IMG/VR virus record: IMGVR_UViG_3300046757_000384
Span: 1 to 43,193 of that record
DNA: 43,193 nt
From: a virus
Direction: 5' to 3' (one strand)
Shown piece by piece: positions 22,349 through 31,226 of the stretch. The notes beneath the pieces are model-generated. The model did not search any database. It had not been told where the DNA came from and saw only the letters and a list, made by a program, of their open reading frames with translations. Position numbers and translations under genes: made by a program. How positions within the stretch are numbered: the first letter of the stretch is position 1; the number at the start of each line of letters is the position of its first letter.

Positions 22349-23947
22349 ATGTTTATTGATATCTGTAACGCCCTTTTCCTCTACGGAGTTTTATCATCTT
22401 GGTGCAGTGTTGAACCTCCAACACATCCAGAGCAAGGTACTGTCCTTGGCACATCTTGTAACGGCACAACTTTAGTAGAAGAGATTGCCGACGGTGTAGG
22501 CGGCAGCACAACAATGTTATACTTAGAGTCAGAACAATGTGGTTATATGCCGCCTGTTCCAGAAGCAGGCACACTGCTACGCGAAGGTTGTTCTAAAAGT
22601 TATCCTGGTGTCAAATGGTTCCAATATGCTGATGGCGAAGGCGGAACATATTCTGAAAAGGATAGCCAGTCTGTAGAGTGTGGATGGGAACCGCCAACAC
22701 TAGTGTTAGAGTTAGAGAAAGCAGAGGGTGACAGGTTTAAACCTGCTGTGATAAACGTAATCTACACAGACTTTTTAGGACGTGAAGAGCCGTGGGGTAT
22801 GGTTCATGCTTCAACAACACTAGGACACATAGAACGCAGAGGCAATGACATACTAGTCTATGGTGCTGGACAAACAGGAGAAGGTATTGTTACAGTTGGA
22901 CGTGAGGAAATACAGTTTACTATTTTAGAAGAACCTAGATGTGGTAAAGCCAGCACTGGCTATGCACCAGATTGTCAAGGCTATGCCTACAGTGGGCCTA
23001 CACAAGGATATATCTATTATGGCGAAGATGACGATCAAATTGTAGAATGGGAACTTGCATACTTTATTTACGATAGCGAGGAATCTTCAGATGAGAATTA
23101 TCATCAATCACACATTACAGAACTGTTTGAAAAAGGATCAGCAGAATGGGACAAAGTTCAAAAAACTGTAAACACCTATAACGAAGCGTATGAAAGATCG
23201 GGTATACACATACGTTATGTACTCAAGGAAGGCAACGTAGGCCGTATGCACTATCATGGTAGTGGAGGTCTCAAATCTATTGTTCGAACTCAAACTAATG
23301 CAGACGTTGGTATAGGTGTAGGATCTGTATGCCCGAATACGTGCGGATGTGCATATGTGAACAGATATTTTCAGGAAAACTCTAACGTAGCTCCTGTGGG
23401 TTTATCTAGATGTGGTGCATACACTGACCTACATGAAATAGGACACTCAGTAGGATTAGCACATGGTCCTGAGAATCGTGCTTACGCAAACAGTGGATAC
23501 ATTTGGAGTGAGTTTGGTCATGGATGGGAATCGCTGTGTGGTAGAAGTTTTCCAGATATAATGTCATACGATTCAGGTGAAAGAGGACATCACAATTCTA
23601 AACTTACTTGTGGTGAGATGTACGGTGATCTTATACGAGGAAATGATCCTAGATCATGGGCGCCTTGGGACGATCCAGCAGGATATCGTGACTATGCTGA
23701 TGCAGCCTATCATCTTAACCGTGTAAGATATGATGTAAGTCTTATTAACTGCGAGGATAGTAAGTGTGATAATGCACCAAGAGGCAAATTAGAAGAACAA
23801 GACTACTACATAGAAGGTGTAGGTGAGCCTCTAGAAATTATAGAAGATTATACATATGACTTTGAAGACGGTGAACAACTACAACGGAAAGAACTACAAA
23901 GGATAAAAGGTTTTGATCGTTTAAGACAACGCAGACAACTTCCTTAA
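22349..23947 (+). CDS. Metzincin-type zinc metalloprotease, 532 aa
   Basis: The zinc site is HEIGHSVGLAH at residues 362-372 (H362, E363, H366, H372), with a Met-turn in DIMSYDSG (M405), a combination typical of metzincins. Residues 31-118 hold two repeats ending in EQCGYMPP and VECGWEPP, probably disulfide-bonded surface modules. Many Cys surround the catalytic domain (VCPNTCGCAY; LTCGEMYGD). The N-terminus has a hydrophobic stretch but no clear signal peptide. Placed before a tail spike, it may be a virion enzyme that cuts host surface protein, or it may process phage proteins outside the cell. Confidence 0.85.
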   Translation: MFIDICNALFLYGVLSSWCSVEPPTHPEQGTVLGTSCNGTTLVEEIADGVGGSTTMLYLESEQCGYMPPVPEAGTLLREGCSKSYPGVKWFQYADGEGGTYSEKDSQSVECGWEPPTLVLELEKAEGDRFKPAVINVIYTDFLGREEPWGMVHASTTLGHIERRGNDILVYGAGQTGEGIVTVGREEIQFTILEEPRCGKASTGYAPDCQGYAYSGPTQGYIYYGEDDDQIVEWELAYFIYDSEESSDENYHQSHITELFEKGSAEWDKVQKTVNTYNEAYERSGIHIRYVLKEGNVGRMHYHGSGGLKSIVRTQTNADVGIGVGSVCPNTCGCAYVNRYFQENSNVAPVGLSRCGAYTDLHEIGHSVGLAHGPENRAYANSGYIWSEFGHGWESLCGRSFPDIMSYDSGERGHHNSKLTCGEMYGDLIRGNDPRSWAPWDDPAGYRDYADAAYHLNRVRYDVSLINCEDSKCDNAPRGKLEEQDYYIEGVGEPLEIIEDYTYDFEDGEQLQRKELQRIKGFDRLRQRRQLP

Positions 23948-23950
23948 TTG

Positions 23951-23958
23951 AATAAATA
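23951..23958 (+). promoter_or_regulatory. T4-type late promoter
   Basis: AATAAATA, predicted start 23964. The leader carries AGGAGA before GTG 23987. Confidence 0.55.
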
Positions 23959-23986
23959 CATATAATTACAATGTAGGAGACACTCA

Positions 23987-25618
23987 GTGGCTGTTGTTCA
24001 AATATCAAGAATACAAGTTCGTAGAGGACAAAAGAATCAAGGTACAGGTTTACCGCAATTAGCAAGCGGCGAACTTGGATGGGCTGTTGATACACAAGAA
24101 CTGTTTATTGGAAATGGTGCAGTATCAGAAGGCTCGCCATATGTAGGCAACACAAAACTGCTAAGTGAGCATGATAACTTATTCGAGTTTGCAAACACAT
24201 ATACGTATAGAAAAGATTTAAATATTACGACAGGCACATCTACTAACGCACCTGTATTAAGAACTCTGCAAGCTAGATTAGATGATAGAGTAAGCATACG
24301 TTCTTTTGGAGCTTCGGGTGACGGATCAGATCAAACAACATCTCTTCAACGAGCAATTGATCAGTTATTTTTAAATCCATCAAACAAAGGCACTTCGCAG
24401 TCTAGAGTAGTTTTGCATATTGAAGCAGGCACGTATACACTATCTGATTCATTACACTTACCCCCGTACTGTACTATACAAGGTGCAGGCGCTGATAAAA
24501 CAATCTTTATATCAGGTGCATTTCCAGCATTTAAAACAGTAAACGATACAAGTATTCCGGGCACTCCTGCACCTGATTCAACTAGTACAACACTAAATCA
24601 AGCAAGAAATATTACATTAGACGGTTTAAGTATTCAATCAACAGCAGGCGCAGGACTTGCGTTACAAAGTTGTGTTGACAGTGTCTTTAGTAACATAAAA
24701 ATTACTGGTTCATATAGTTTAGGTGATGCAGTAGATGGCACAGTAAACGGAATTGAACTAACAGCTCTTAGCACAACAGTTAATACAAAAAGGAATACAT
24801 TTACTAATGTTAATGTTGAAGGCTTTGTAACAGCAGTTAAATCTAATAATGATATTATCGATAACGTTTGGCAAAACTGTGAGTTTAAAACATTGTGGCA
24901 AGGTTTTGCATTTGGACTCGATACTATATTAGGTGTTGACGGACAATTAACAGGACCAATCAATAACTTAATTACAAAATGTAAATTTGATAGCATCTAC
25001 CAATCTGCAATTAAAATTGTTGCTGGCAAGGAGAATCAAAGTCTTAACAATAAATTTTATAGAGTTGGTAATGAAGCAGGCACAGATATTAACATAACTC
25101 ATCCTGTCATTGATTTTACTAATTCGTATAACTCCTCAAAAGGAGATTGGTTCGAACGAACAGACATCTTAGCTAATAACCGTACACCGGCTTGGGCACA
25201 AGATGATACATATGTAGAGTGGACAACGATGCAATATGTACCAGAAGTAAAAGGTCCAGTTATTACTGACCTAGACTACACACATCAACTGTCAATCGGG
25301 CAGTTTAATGAGTTTACAAAATTATTTAAGCTACCTGCTGAAGGAATTCGTGCATTAGAGGTTGACTATTTGTATAAATCTGCTATAATACAAGCATACC
25401 GTTCGGGAAAGATGACTATTATTGTTGATCCTGTAAATGACACGTACAATTTGTCCGATGATTTTGATTTTACAGGAACAGAAAGCGAAGCTGATAATTT
25501 GTCATTCGATGCTGAATATACTGTAGACGATGGAACAGCTACTATATCAATTAAGGCAAGAAACACTACGCCTAGTGATGTTGGAGAGTTTCATTATAAA
25601 TTAAAAACAAAAGCATGA
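23987..25618 (+). CDS. Tail spike with pectate-lyase (beta-helix) fold, 543 aa
   Basis: The N-terminal domain (ISRIQVRRGQKNQGTG, then LASGELGWAVDTQELFIGNG) matches the short head domain found at the base of many phage fibres. From about residue 105 (FGASGDGSDQTTSLQRAIDQ) the sequence is typical of the pectate_lyase_3 right-handed beta-helix, with regular strand repeats to about 385. The C-terminal 140 residues are a separate domain. Such spikes bind and often cleave surface polysaccharide. Catalytic residues cannot be assigned by eye. The start is GTG after AGGAGA. Confidence 0.82.
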   Translation: MAVVQISRIQVRRGQKNQGTGLPQLASGELGWAVDTQELFIGNGAVSEGSPYVGNTKLLSEHDNLFEFANTYTYRKDLNITTGTSTNAPVLRTLQARLDDRVSIRSFGASGDGSDQTTSLQRAIDQLFLNPSNKGTSQSRVVLHIEAGTYTLSDSLHLPPYCTIQGAGADKTIFISGAFPAFKTVNDTSIPGTPAPDSTSTTLNQARNITLDGLSIQSTAGAGLALQSCVDSVFSNIKITGSYSLGDAVDGTVNGIELTALSTTVNTKRNTFTNVNVEGFVTAVKSNNDIIDNVWQNCEFKTLWQGFAFGLDTILGVDGQLTGPINNLITKCKFDSIYQSAIKIVAGKENQSLNNKFYRVGNEAGTDINITHPVIDFTNSYNSSKGDWFERTDILANNRTPAWAQDDTYVEWTTMQYVPEVKGPVITDLDYTHQLSIGQFNEFTKLFKLPAEGIRALEVDYLYKSAIIQAYRSGKMTIIVDPVNDTYNLSDDFDFTGTESEADNLSFDAEYTVDDGTATISIKARNTTPSDVGEFHYKLKTKA

Positions 25619-25631
25619 TGTGTAAAAATTA

Positions 25632-26057
25632 ATGTTTGACAAAAAATTTGAAGATAGAATGTCTCTCTGGCGTGAGTTTAGAGATATGTTAGAAATTTGC
25701 GAAGACCCTATACAAACCGCAATCGACTTCTATAATCAAGCACCATTAACTACACTTGCAATTGATCCATATACACAAAGTACATGGCCTGATCCTTGGC
25801 AACTATTAGAGGAAAATGTCTATTGTAAATTTGTAAAAATCCTTGCAATATGTTACTCTTTACAGTTAACAGATCGTTTATCTACCTCGAATTTTGAGAT
25901 AAACATAACACGCGACAACAAAAACTCAGACACTCATTACCTACTAATGATAGATAATTTTGTTGTTGGATTCAACGGAGATTCCTATGTTCATAGAAAA
26001 GACTTACCACAAACCGTCTACTCTGAACTTGAATATAAGATGCCTCCACTTCACTAA
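25632..26057 (+). CDS. Hypothetical phage protein, 141 aa
   Basis: A soluble protein containing STWPDPWQLLEENVYCKFVK and ILAICYSLQLTDRL, resembling in my recollection a conserved T4-like marine phage protein of unknown role. It lies between the tail spike and nrdA and lacks a strong SD. No enzyme motif is visible. Confidence 0.6.
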   Translation: MFDKKFEDRMSLWREFRDMLEICEDPIQTAIDFYNQAPLTTLAIDPYTQSTWPDPWQLLEENVYCKFVKILAICYSLQLTDRLSTSNFEINITRDNKNSDTHYLLMIDNFVVGFNGDSYVHRKDLPQTVYSELEYKMPPLH

Positions 26058-26060
26058 ATA
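26053..26060 (+). promoter_or_regulatory. T4-type late promoter
   Basis: ACTAAATA, predicted start 26066, before AGAGGAAAAG and the nrdA ATG. Confidence 0.5.
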
Positions 26061-26083
26061 TCAAATAACAAAGAGGAAAAGAA

Positions 26084-28387
26084 ATGTCTAATGGAACAAT
26101 GATCGTCAAGCGTGACGGCACTAAAGAATCACTCAACATTGATAAGATCCACAAAGTTGTGGAACATGCATGTGAAAACTTAGCCGGTGTGAGTTCAAGT
26201 CAAATTGAAATGAACGCCAATTTACAATTTTACGATGGCATGAGTACTGCTGAGATTCAAGAAGTGTTAGTACGTAGCGCAAACGATCTTATTAGTTTAG
26301 ACAATCCAAACTATCAATATGCGGCAGCACGTTTACTATCTTATGGTGTAAACAAAATGGTCTTTGGCGAGTACAATGCTATTACATTACAGCAAAATAT
26401 TAATAGTAATATTGAGCGTAAGGTATACGACCCAGCTATATTAGAGTCATACACAGCAGACGAGATTGCAACATTAGACAGTTACATTCGGCACAAGCGA
26501 GATGAGAACTTTACTTATGCTGGACTACGTCAAGTAGTTGACAAGTATCTATGTCAGGATCGTTCTACTGGAGAAATTTTTGAAACTCCTCAAATGATGT
26601 ACATGATGATCGCAGCAACATTGTTTGCTAACTACCCAAAAGAAACACGTATGCATTACGTAAGGAGATACTATGATGCGACCTCATTATTTAAGATCAA
26701 CATACCGACACCCGTTATGGCTGGTGTGCGTACCCCTGTTCGCCAGTTTGCTAGTTGTGTTCTTGTTGACAGTGACGATACTCTCGATAGTATTTTTGCC
26801 AGTGACATGGCTATTGGACGCTATACGGCCCAACGAGCAGGAATTGGCATCAATGCGGGAAGAATCAGAGGCGTTAATTCAAAAATTAGGGGCGGGGAAG
26901 TAGCACACACAGGTATTGTCCCGTTTCTAAAGAAGTTCGAGTCAACTGTACGTTGTTGTACACAAAACGGTGTACGTGGCGGCAGTGCTACAACACACTT
27001 CCCGTTTTGGCATCAAGAGATTGAAGACATCCTTGTGCTAAAGAACAACAAAGGCACAGAGGACAATAGAGTACGTAAGCTAGACTACAGCATACAATTA
27101 AACAAAACAATGTATGAAAGATTGTTATCCGGCGGAGATATAACCCTTTTCTCACCACACGATGTGCCTGGACTATATGAAGCATACTTTGGTGATGCAG
27201 ACAAGTTCCAAGAGCTTTATGAAAAGTATGAACGTGCTACAAGTATTAAAAAACGTTCTATACCAGCTATGGAATTGTTTTCTGCTCTAGTTAAAGAACG
27301 TGCAGAAACAGGACGCATTTATATTATGAATGTTGATCATTGTAACACGCACAGTTCATTTAAAGATACAGTATACATGAGCAACTTGTGCCAAGAGATT
27401 ACACTTCCAACAAAGCCTTTAACACACATTGATGATCCAGAAGGTGAAATTGCATTATGTATTTTGTCAGCAATTAACGTTGGCATTATTAGACAGTTAG
27501 ACGACTTAGAAGAATTGTGCGATTTAGCAGTTAGAGCATTAGAAGAAATTATTGATTATCAAAAGTATCCAATCAAGGCAGCTGAAATTAGCACAAAAGC
27601 AAGACGTTCATTAGGTATAGGCTACATTGGACTAGCGCACTTCCTTGCTAAGAATAAAGTACAATATAGTGATAAAGAAGCATGGAAGTTAGTACATGAC
27701 TTAACTGAAGCGTTCCAATACTATCTGCTTAAAGCCAGCAACAATTTAGCGCAGGAGAGAGGCGCATGTGATTACTTTGAGCGTACTAAATATGCAGACG
27801 GCATCCTTCCTATTGATACCTATAAGACAGATGTTGACACAGTAGTGGAGAATAAATTAAATTATGATTGGGATAGCTTACGCAATGATATCAGGGAGCA
27901 TGGCTTACGCCACTCGACCTTGTCCGCACAAATGCCATCGGAGAGCAGTTCTGTTGTGTCAAATGCCACAAACGGAATTGAACCACCTAGAGGCTACTTG
28001 TCCGTTAAGAAGTCAAAGAAAGGGCCTCTTAAGCAGATTGTTCCGCAGTATCAAACATTAAAAAATTATTATTCTTTGCTTTGGGATATGCCAAACAATG
28101 AAGGTTATATTAATGTTGTTGCAGTTATGCAGAAGTTTTTTGATCAAGCCATATCAGGAAATTGGAGTTATAATCCTACGCAGTTTGAAAATAATGAAGT
28201 ACCAATGAGTGTAATGATAAAAGATTTGTTAAACACATACAAGTATGGTTGGAAAACATCTTACTACCAGAACACTTACGATTACAAAACTGATCCAAGT
28301 GAATTAGAAGATGAACAGCCGAAGGTTGAATTACAACCTTCACAAATAACAGAAGATGACGAAGAGTGCGAGGCATGCGCTATTTAA
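26084..28387 (+). CDS. nrdA: Ribonucleotide reductase class Ia, alpha subunit
   Basis: A 767-residue enzyme that reduces ribonucleoside diphosphates to deoxy forms for phage DNA synthesis. An N-terminal ATP-cone (from IVKRDGTKESLNIDKI) suggests allosteric control. Active-site features are SCVLVDSDD (redox Cys), NLCQEITLP (Asn, radical Cys, Glu) and LCILSAINVG (second redox Cys). The C-terminal CEACAI supplies the CxxC relay to glutaredoxin. Continuous length argues against an intron or intein. It is followed by nrdB and glutaredoxin. Confidence 0.96.
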   Translation: MSNGTMIVKRDGTKESLNIDKIHKVVEHACENLAGVSSSQIEMNANLQFYDGMSTAEIQEVLVRSANDLISLDNPNYQYAAARLLSYGVNKMVFGEYNAITLQQNINSNIERKVYDPAILESYTADEIATLDSYIRHKRDENFTYAGLRQVVDKYLCQDRSTGEIFETPQMMYMMIAATLFANYPKETRMHYVRRYYDATSLFKINIPTPVMAGVRTPVRQFASCVLVDSDDTLDSIFASDMAIGRYTAQRAGIGINAGRIRGVNSKIRGGEVAHTGIVPFLKKFESTVRCCTQNGVRGGSATTHFPFWHQEIEDILVLKNNKGTEDNRVRKLDYSIQLNKTMYERLLSGGDITLFSPHDVPGLYEAYFGDADKFQELYEKYERATSIKKRSIPAMELFSALVKERAETGRIYIMNVDHCNTHSSFKDTVYMSNLCQEITLPTKPLTHIDDPEGEIALCILSAINVGIIRQLDDLEELCDLAVRALEEIIDYQKYPIKAAEISTKARRSLGIGYIGLAHFLAKNKVQYSDKEAWKLVHDLTEAFQYYLLKASNNLAQERGACDYFERTKYADGILPIDTYKTDVDTVVENKLNYDWDSLRNDIREHGLRHSTLSAQMPSESSSVVSNATNGIEPPRGYLSVKKSKKGPLKQIVPQYQTLKNYYSLLWDMPNNEGYINVVAVMQKFFDQAISGNWSYNPTQFENNEVPMSVMIKDLLNTYKYGWKTSYYQNTYDYKTDPSELEDEQPKVELQPSQITEDDEECEACAI

Positions 28388-28390
28388 TGG

Positions 28391-28426
28391 TTGACAAAAC
28401 CGCATAGAACTACTATACTGGTATAG
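28391..28426 (+). promoter_or_regulatory. Host-type promoter with palindromic operator before nrdB
   Basis: TTGACA (28391-28396), 17-base spacer, TATACT (28414-28419), a near-consensus early promoter. The perfect palindrome CTATAC-TG-GTATAG (28413-28426) covers the -10 and could be an operator. It differs from the NrdR box. Confidence 0.7.
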
Positions 28427-28452
28427 TAAGACAGATATACAGAGGAAAGCAA

Positions 28453-29556
28453 ATGGCAAAGACCGTTTTTAATAAAGAAAAAGTAGACTTCACCAAACAG
28501 AATATGTTCTTTGGTGCAGATCAAAATACACAGCGTTATGATGTGTTTAAGTTCCCAGTATTTGATAAACTAAATCAAACTATGCTTGGATACTTTTGGC
28601 GCCCAGAAGAAGTAAGTCTACAAAAAGACAGAGCGGATTTTGCTAACTTCCGTCCAGAGCAGAAACATATCTTTACTGCTAATTTAAAATATCAAACACT
28701 GCTTGACAGTGTGCAAGGACGTGGACCGTGCCTAGCATTTTTGCCGCATGTTTCACTTCCGGAACTAGAAGGATGTATTGTTACTTGGGATTTCTTTGAA
28801 ACAATTCACTCACGTAGTTATACACACATTATGAAGAACGTGTATGCTGATCCTGCAGAAGTGTTTGATACTATTCTAGATGATAAGAAAATTATTGCAC
28901 GAGCAGAAAGTGTAACTAAACACTACGATGCATTTAACGATGCAGCTGATGCATATTTCCATCGTGGCGAAGGCAGCATGAAAGATGTAAAAAAGAAAAT
29001 GTATCTTGCAATGCAAACTGTAAACATTTTAGAAGGCTTACGTTTCTATGTAAGTTTTGCATGTACGTTTGGCTTCGGCGAACTAAAGCTAATGGAAGGC
29101 TCAGCTAAGATTATTAGTCTTATTGCTCGTGATGAAGCACAACACCTAGCACTAAGCACACACGTATTGAAATTGTGGGCGCAAGGCAAAGACGATCCAG
29201 AGATGGCTAAGATTGCAAAAGAGTGCGAAGAAGAAGTTTATGATCTGTGGCGCGAGTGTGTTGCAGAAGAAAAAGATTGGGCAGACTATCTGTTCAAAGA
29301 CGGTTCTATGATTGGACTCAACAGCACATTATTACATCAATATGTGGAGTACATTGCAAACCGTAGACTAAAGGCGCTGGGGTTCAATGCAATATTTGAT
29401 CAACCAGTAAATACTAACCCTCTTCCTTGGACTACACATTGGTTAAGTAGCTCAGGGCTACAAGTTGCTCCACAAGAGACAGAAGTAGAGTCTTATATTA
29501 TTGGCGGCATCAAACAAGATGTAGACAAGGATTCATTGAAAGGCTTTTCATTATGA
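28453..29556 (+). CDS. nrdB: Ribonucleotide reductase class Ia, beta subunit
   Basis: A 367-residue subunit that houses the di-iron centre and tyrosyl radical. LKYQTLLDS gives the first Asp ligand. FFETIHSRSYTHIM supplies Glu, His and the radical Tyr. LIARDEAQHLAL supplies the second Glu/His pair. All canonical residues are present, so this is an Fe-tyrosyl class Ia type rather than a Tyr-less variant. It has its own host-type promoter and an ATGA overlap with glutaredoxin. Confidence 0.96.
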   Translation: MAKTVFNKEKVDFTKQNMFFGADQNTQRYDVFKFPVFDKLNQTMLGYFWRPEEVSLQKDRADFANFRPEQKHIFTANLKYQTLLDSVQGRGPCLAFLPHVSLPELEGCIVTWDFFETIHSRSYTHIMKNVYADPAEVFDTILDDKKIIARAESVTKHYDAFNDAADAYFHRGEGSMKDVKKKMYLAMQTVNILEGLRFYVSFACTFGFGELKLMEGSAKIISLIARDEAQHLALSTHVLKLWAQGKDDPEMAKIAKECEEEVYDLWRECVAEEKDWADYLFKDGSMIGLNSTLLHQYVEYIANRRLKALGFNAIFDQPVNTNPLPWTTHWLSSSGLQVAPQETEVESYIIGGIKQDVDKDSLKGFSL

Positions 29557-29804
29557 TTGAAATTTACGGTAAGCCAGCATGTCCAAGTTGTACAAAGGCA
29601 AAGGCATTTTGTGAAAAGTATAATCTAAAATTTGAGTACTATACACTGGACACAGATTTTACTCGTGAAGAATTGTTTGAACAGTTTCCTACAGCAAGAA
29701 CATTTCCGCAAATTAAGATAAGCGGAACAAGTGTAGGCGGCTACGAGCAAATGATAGAATACATTGATAACACCGGATATAACGGAACAGGATACACTTT
29801 ATAA
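29553..29804 (+). CDS. Glutaredoxin
   Basis: An 83-residue protein. KPACPSCTKAKAF gives the CPSC active site (residues 9-12), and TFPQIKISGTSVGGYEQM gives the cis-Pro and the GG glutathione-binding turn. It is expected to recycle NrdA through its C-terminal CEAC. Its ATG overlaps the nrdB stop, so the stoichiometry of the two is likely coupled. Confidence 0.92.
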   Translation: MIEIYGKPACPSCTKAKAFCEKYNLKFEYYTLDTDFTREELFEQFPTARTFPQIKISGTSVGGYEQMIEYIDNTGYNGTGYTL

Positions 29805-29805
29805 T

Positions 29806-30096
29806 ATGTTAATTGAAACCCCATATAAAAACGGAGACACCGTGTCTCTAAAACTAAGCTCAGGCGAAGAGATTGTTGCTCGTCTTGAAGATGAATCAGA
29901 TACAAAATTTACACTACATAAACCTATGGTACTAGTTATGCAACAGCAAGGACTAGGCCTAGCACCATACATGTACAGCGTATCACCTGATGCTAAATTT
30001 AATGTTTTAGCATCAACAGTAAGTTGTATTGCTAAAACAGAATCAGATATCGCAAAACAATACACTACGAGTACCAGCAATATTCAAATGGTCTAA
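29806..30096 (+). CDS. Small Sm/SH3-like beta protein, 96 aa
   Basis: The start is ATG 29806, right after the glutaredoxin stop; the in-frame extension upstream has no start signal. Strands such as DTVSLKLSSGEEIVARLEDE and FTLHKPMVLVM resemble an Sm-like or SH3-like small barrel. Known in T4-like marine phages to my recollection, without function. A weak SD suggests translational coupling with the gene before it. Confidence 0.55.
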   Translation: MLIETPYKNGDTVSLKLSSGEEIVARLEDESDTKFTLHKPMVLVMQQQGLGLAPYMYSVSPDAKFNVLASTVSCIAKTESDIAKQYTTSTSNIQMV

Positions 30097-30103
30097 AACC
30101 TCG

Positions 30104-30111
30104 GCTAAATA
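30104..30111 (+). promoter_or_regulatory. T4-type late promoter
   Basis: GCTAAATA, predicted start 30117, with GCGAGG as SD for ATG 30138. It probably serves the three-gene tail/peptidase operon to 36932. Confidence 0.55.
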
Positions 30112-30137
30112 TATAGTAATATAAAGCGAGGACTACC

Positions 30138-31226
30138 ATGGCTGCAAGACCCGGCAATATTTTTGAAGAAGCGACCGTTGAAGGTACTGGCCAAACCACG
30201 GTTAATCATACAGACATTGATACTGATCCGGGTAGTAGTCCTCCGGATCACGTTCATATTGACCATGATTTAGCACACCAAGCATGTCTTAGAGAAATAG
30301 CATCTATATTTGAAGATATACAATATGATATGCGTATCATTGCAGATAGATTAGATACTGACACTAAAGGCGTGTATATGAGACAAGCAGATACCGTAGC
30401 TAACAACCCTGCAAATATTGCACAACATGCAATGAAAATGGAAGCTCTTAAGAGTTCAGGGCAGTTAGATCAAATTAACGGAGAACTTGCAAATCCTACA
30501 AATTGGGTAAATGTAAATCCTACTACATATGCATCTGTGCAATCAGCAGGCGCTGCTATTGGCGGGTATCTAGGCGGAGTAGGAACTACACAAAACAAAC
30601 CTACAGGTTACGGAGGAAAAGAAGTTGTTACAACTCCAGAAGGAACTATTGTTTCACTTCCTGATGCACCGTTTAGTGCGTTTTCAGTTAAGACAGGAAG
30701 TGCTACTGGCAAAGTTAAATATGGCAATGCTGGTACTTTTAGGTCTTTGCCTATACAACAAGAATTATACAGTATTATAGAAGGTGCAGCAGCAACAGCA
30801 AAAGTTGATGTTTTAATTACTAGCGGTGGACAAGTTCCAAAGAACCAAGGCGGAGTTAATCGTAAAAATAGAACAGGGTCTAACAGACACGACAAAGGCT
30901 ACGGTGCTGATGTAGTACTCTACTTAGATAAGATGGGTGGCAAAGAACTATATGCAACTAATAAAGATGACCTTGAAATAATGTTAAATTTTGTCCAGGC
31001 TTGTGCGAATGCAGGCTGTACTGGTATTGGAATAGGACGAGGTTATATGAAAAATAGAGACATACATGTTGATATTGCTTGGAAGGGACAACAAGCCGGA
31101 AAAATCACAGGAATTCTTTCAAACAGATATTGGGGCGGAGGCGATTCAGAAGGACTCCCAACTAAAACAATTTATGCTCCGTTATACCTAGCAGACATAA
31201 TGAAAACAAGGGATAATATAGGCTAA
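30138..31226 (+). CDS. Virion-associated M15-type peptidase domain protein, 362 aa
   Basis: The C-terminal 190 residues contain SNRHDKGYGADVVLYLDK and RDIHVDIAWKG. H-x6-D followed by a distant H-x-D is the zinc-ligand pattern of M15-type D,D-/L,D-peptidases. The N-terminal part (HIDHDLAHQACLREIASIF) is probably a baseplate-attachment region. This suggests local digestion of peptidoglycan during tail penetration. It overlaps the next gene at one base (TAATG). Confidence 0.65.
   Translation: MAARPGNIFEEATVEGTGQTTVNHTDIDTDPGSSPPDHVHIDHDLAHQACLREIASIFEDIQYDMRIIADRLDTDTKGVYMRQADTVANNPANIAQHAMKMEALKSSGQLDQINGELANPTNWVNVNPTTYASVQSAGAAIGGYLGGVGTTQNKPTGYGGKEVVTTPEGTIVSLPDAPFSAFSVKTGSATGKVKYGNAGTFRSLPIQQELYSIIEGAAATAKVDVLITSGGQVPKNQGGVNRKNRTGSNRHDKGYGADVVLYLDKMGGKELYATNKDDLEIMLNFVQACANAGCTGIGIGRGYMKNRDIHVDIAWKGQQAGKITGILSNRYWGGGDSEGLPTKTIYAPLYLADIMKTRDNIG

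Noticed and set aside
26673-26903. 76-codon plus-strand ORF inside nrdA
   Set aside because: It lies in another frame of a fully conserved nrdA, and its apparent hydrophobicity is a by-product of that frame.
26084-28387. Intron or intein in nrdA
   Set aside because: nrdA in T4-like phages may carry these, but here the frame is continuous, of normal length, and all motifs are intact.
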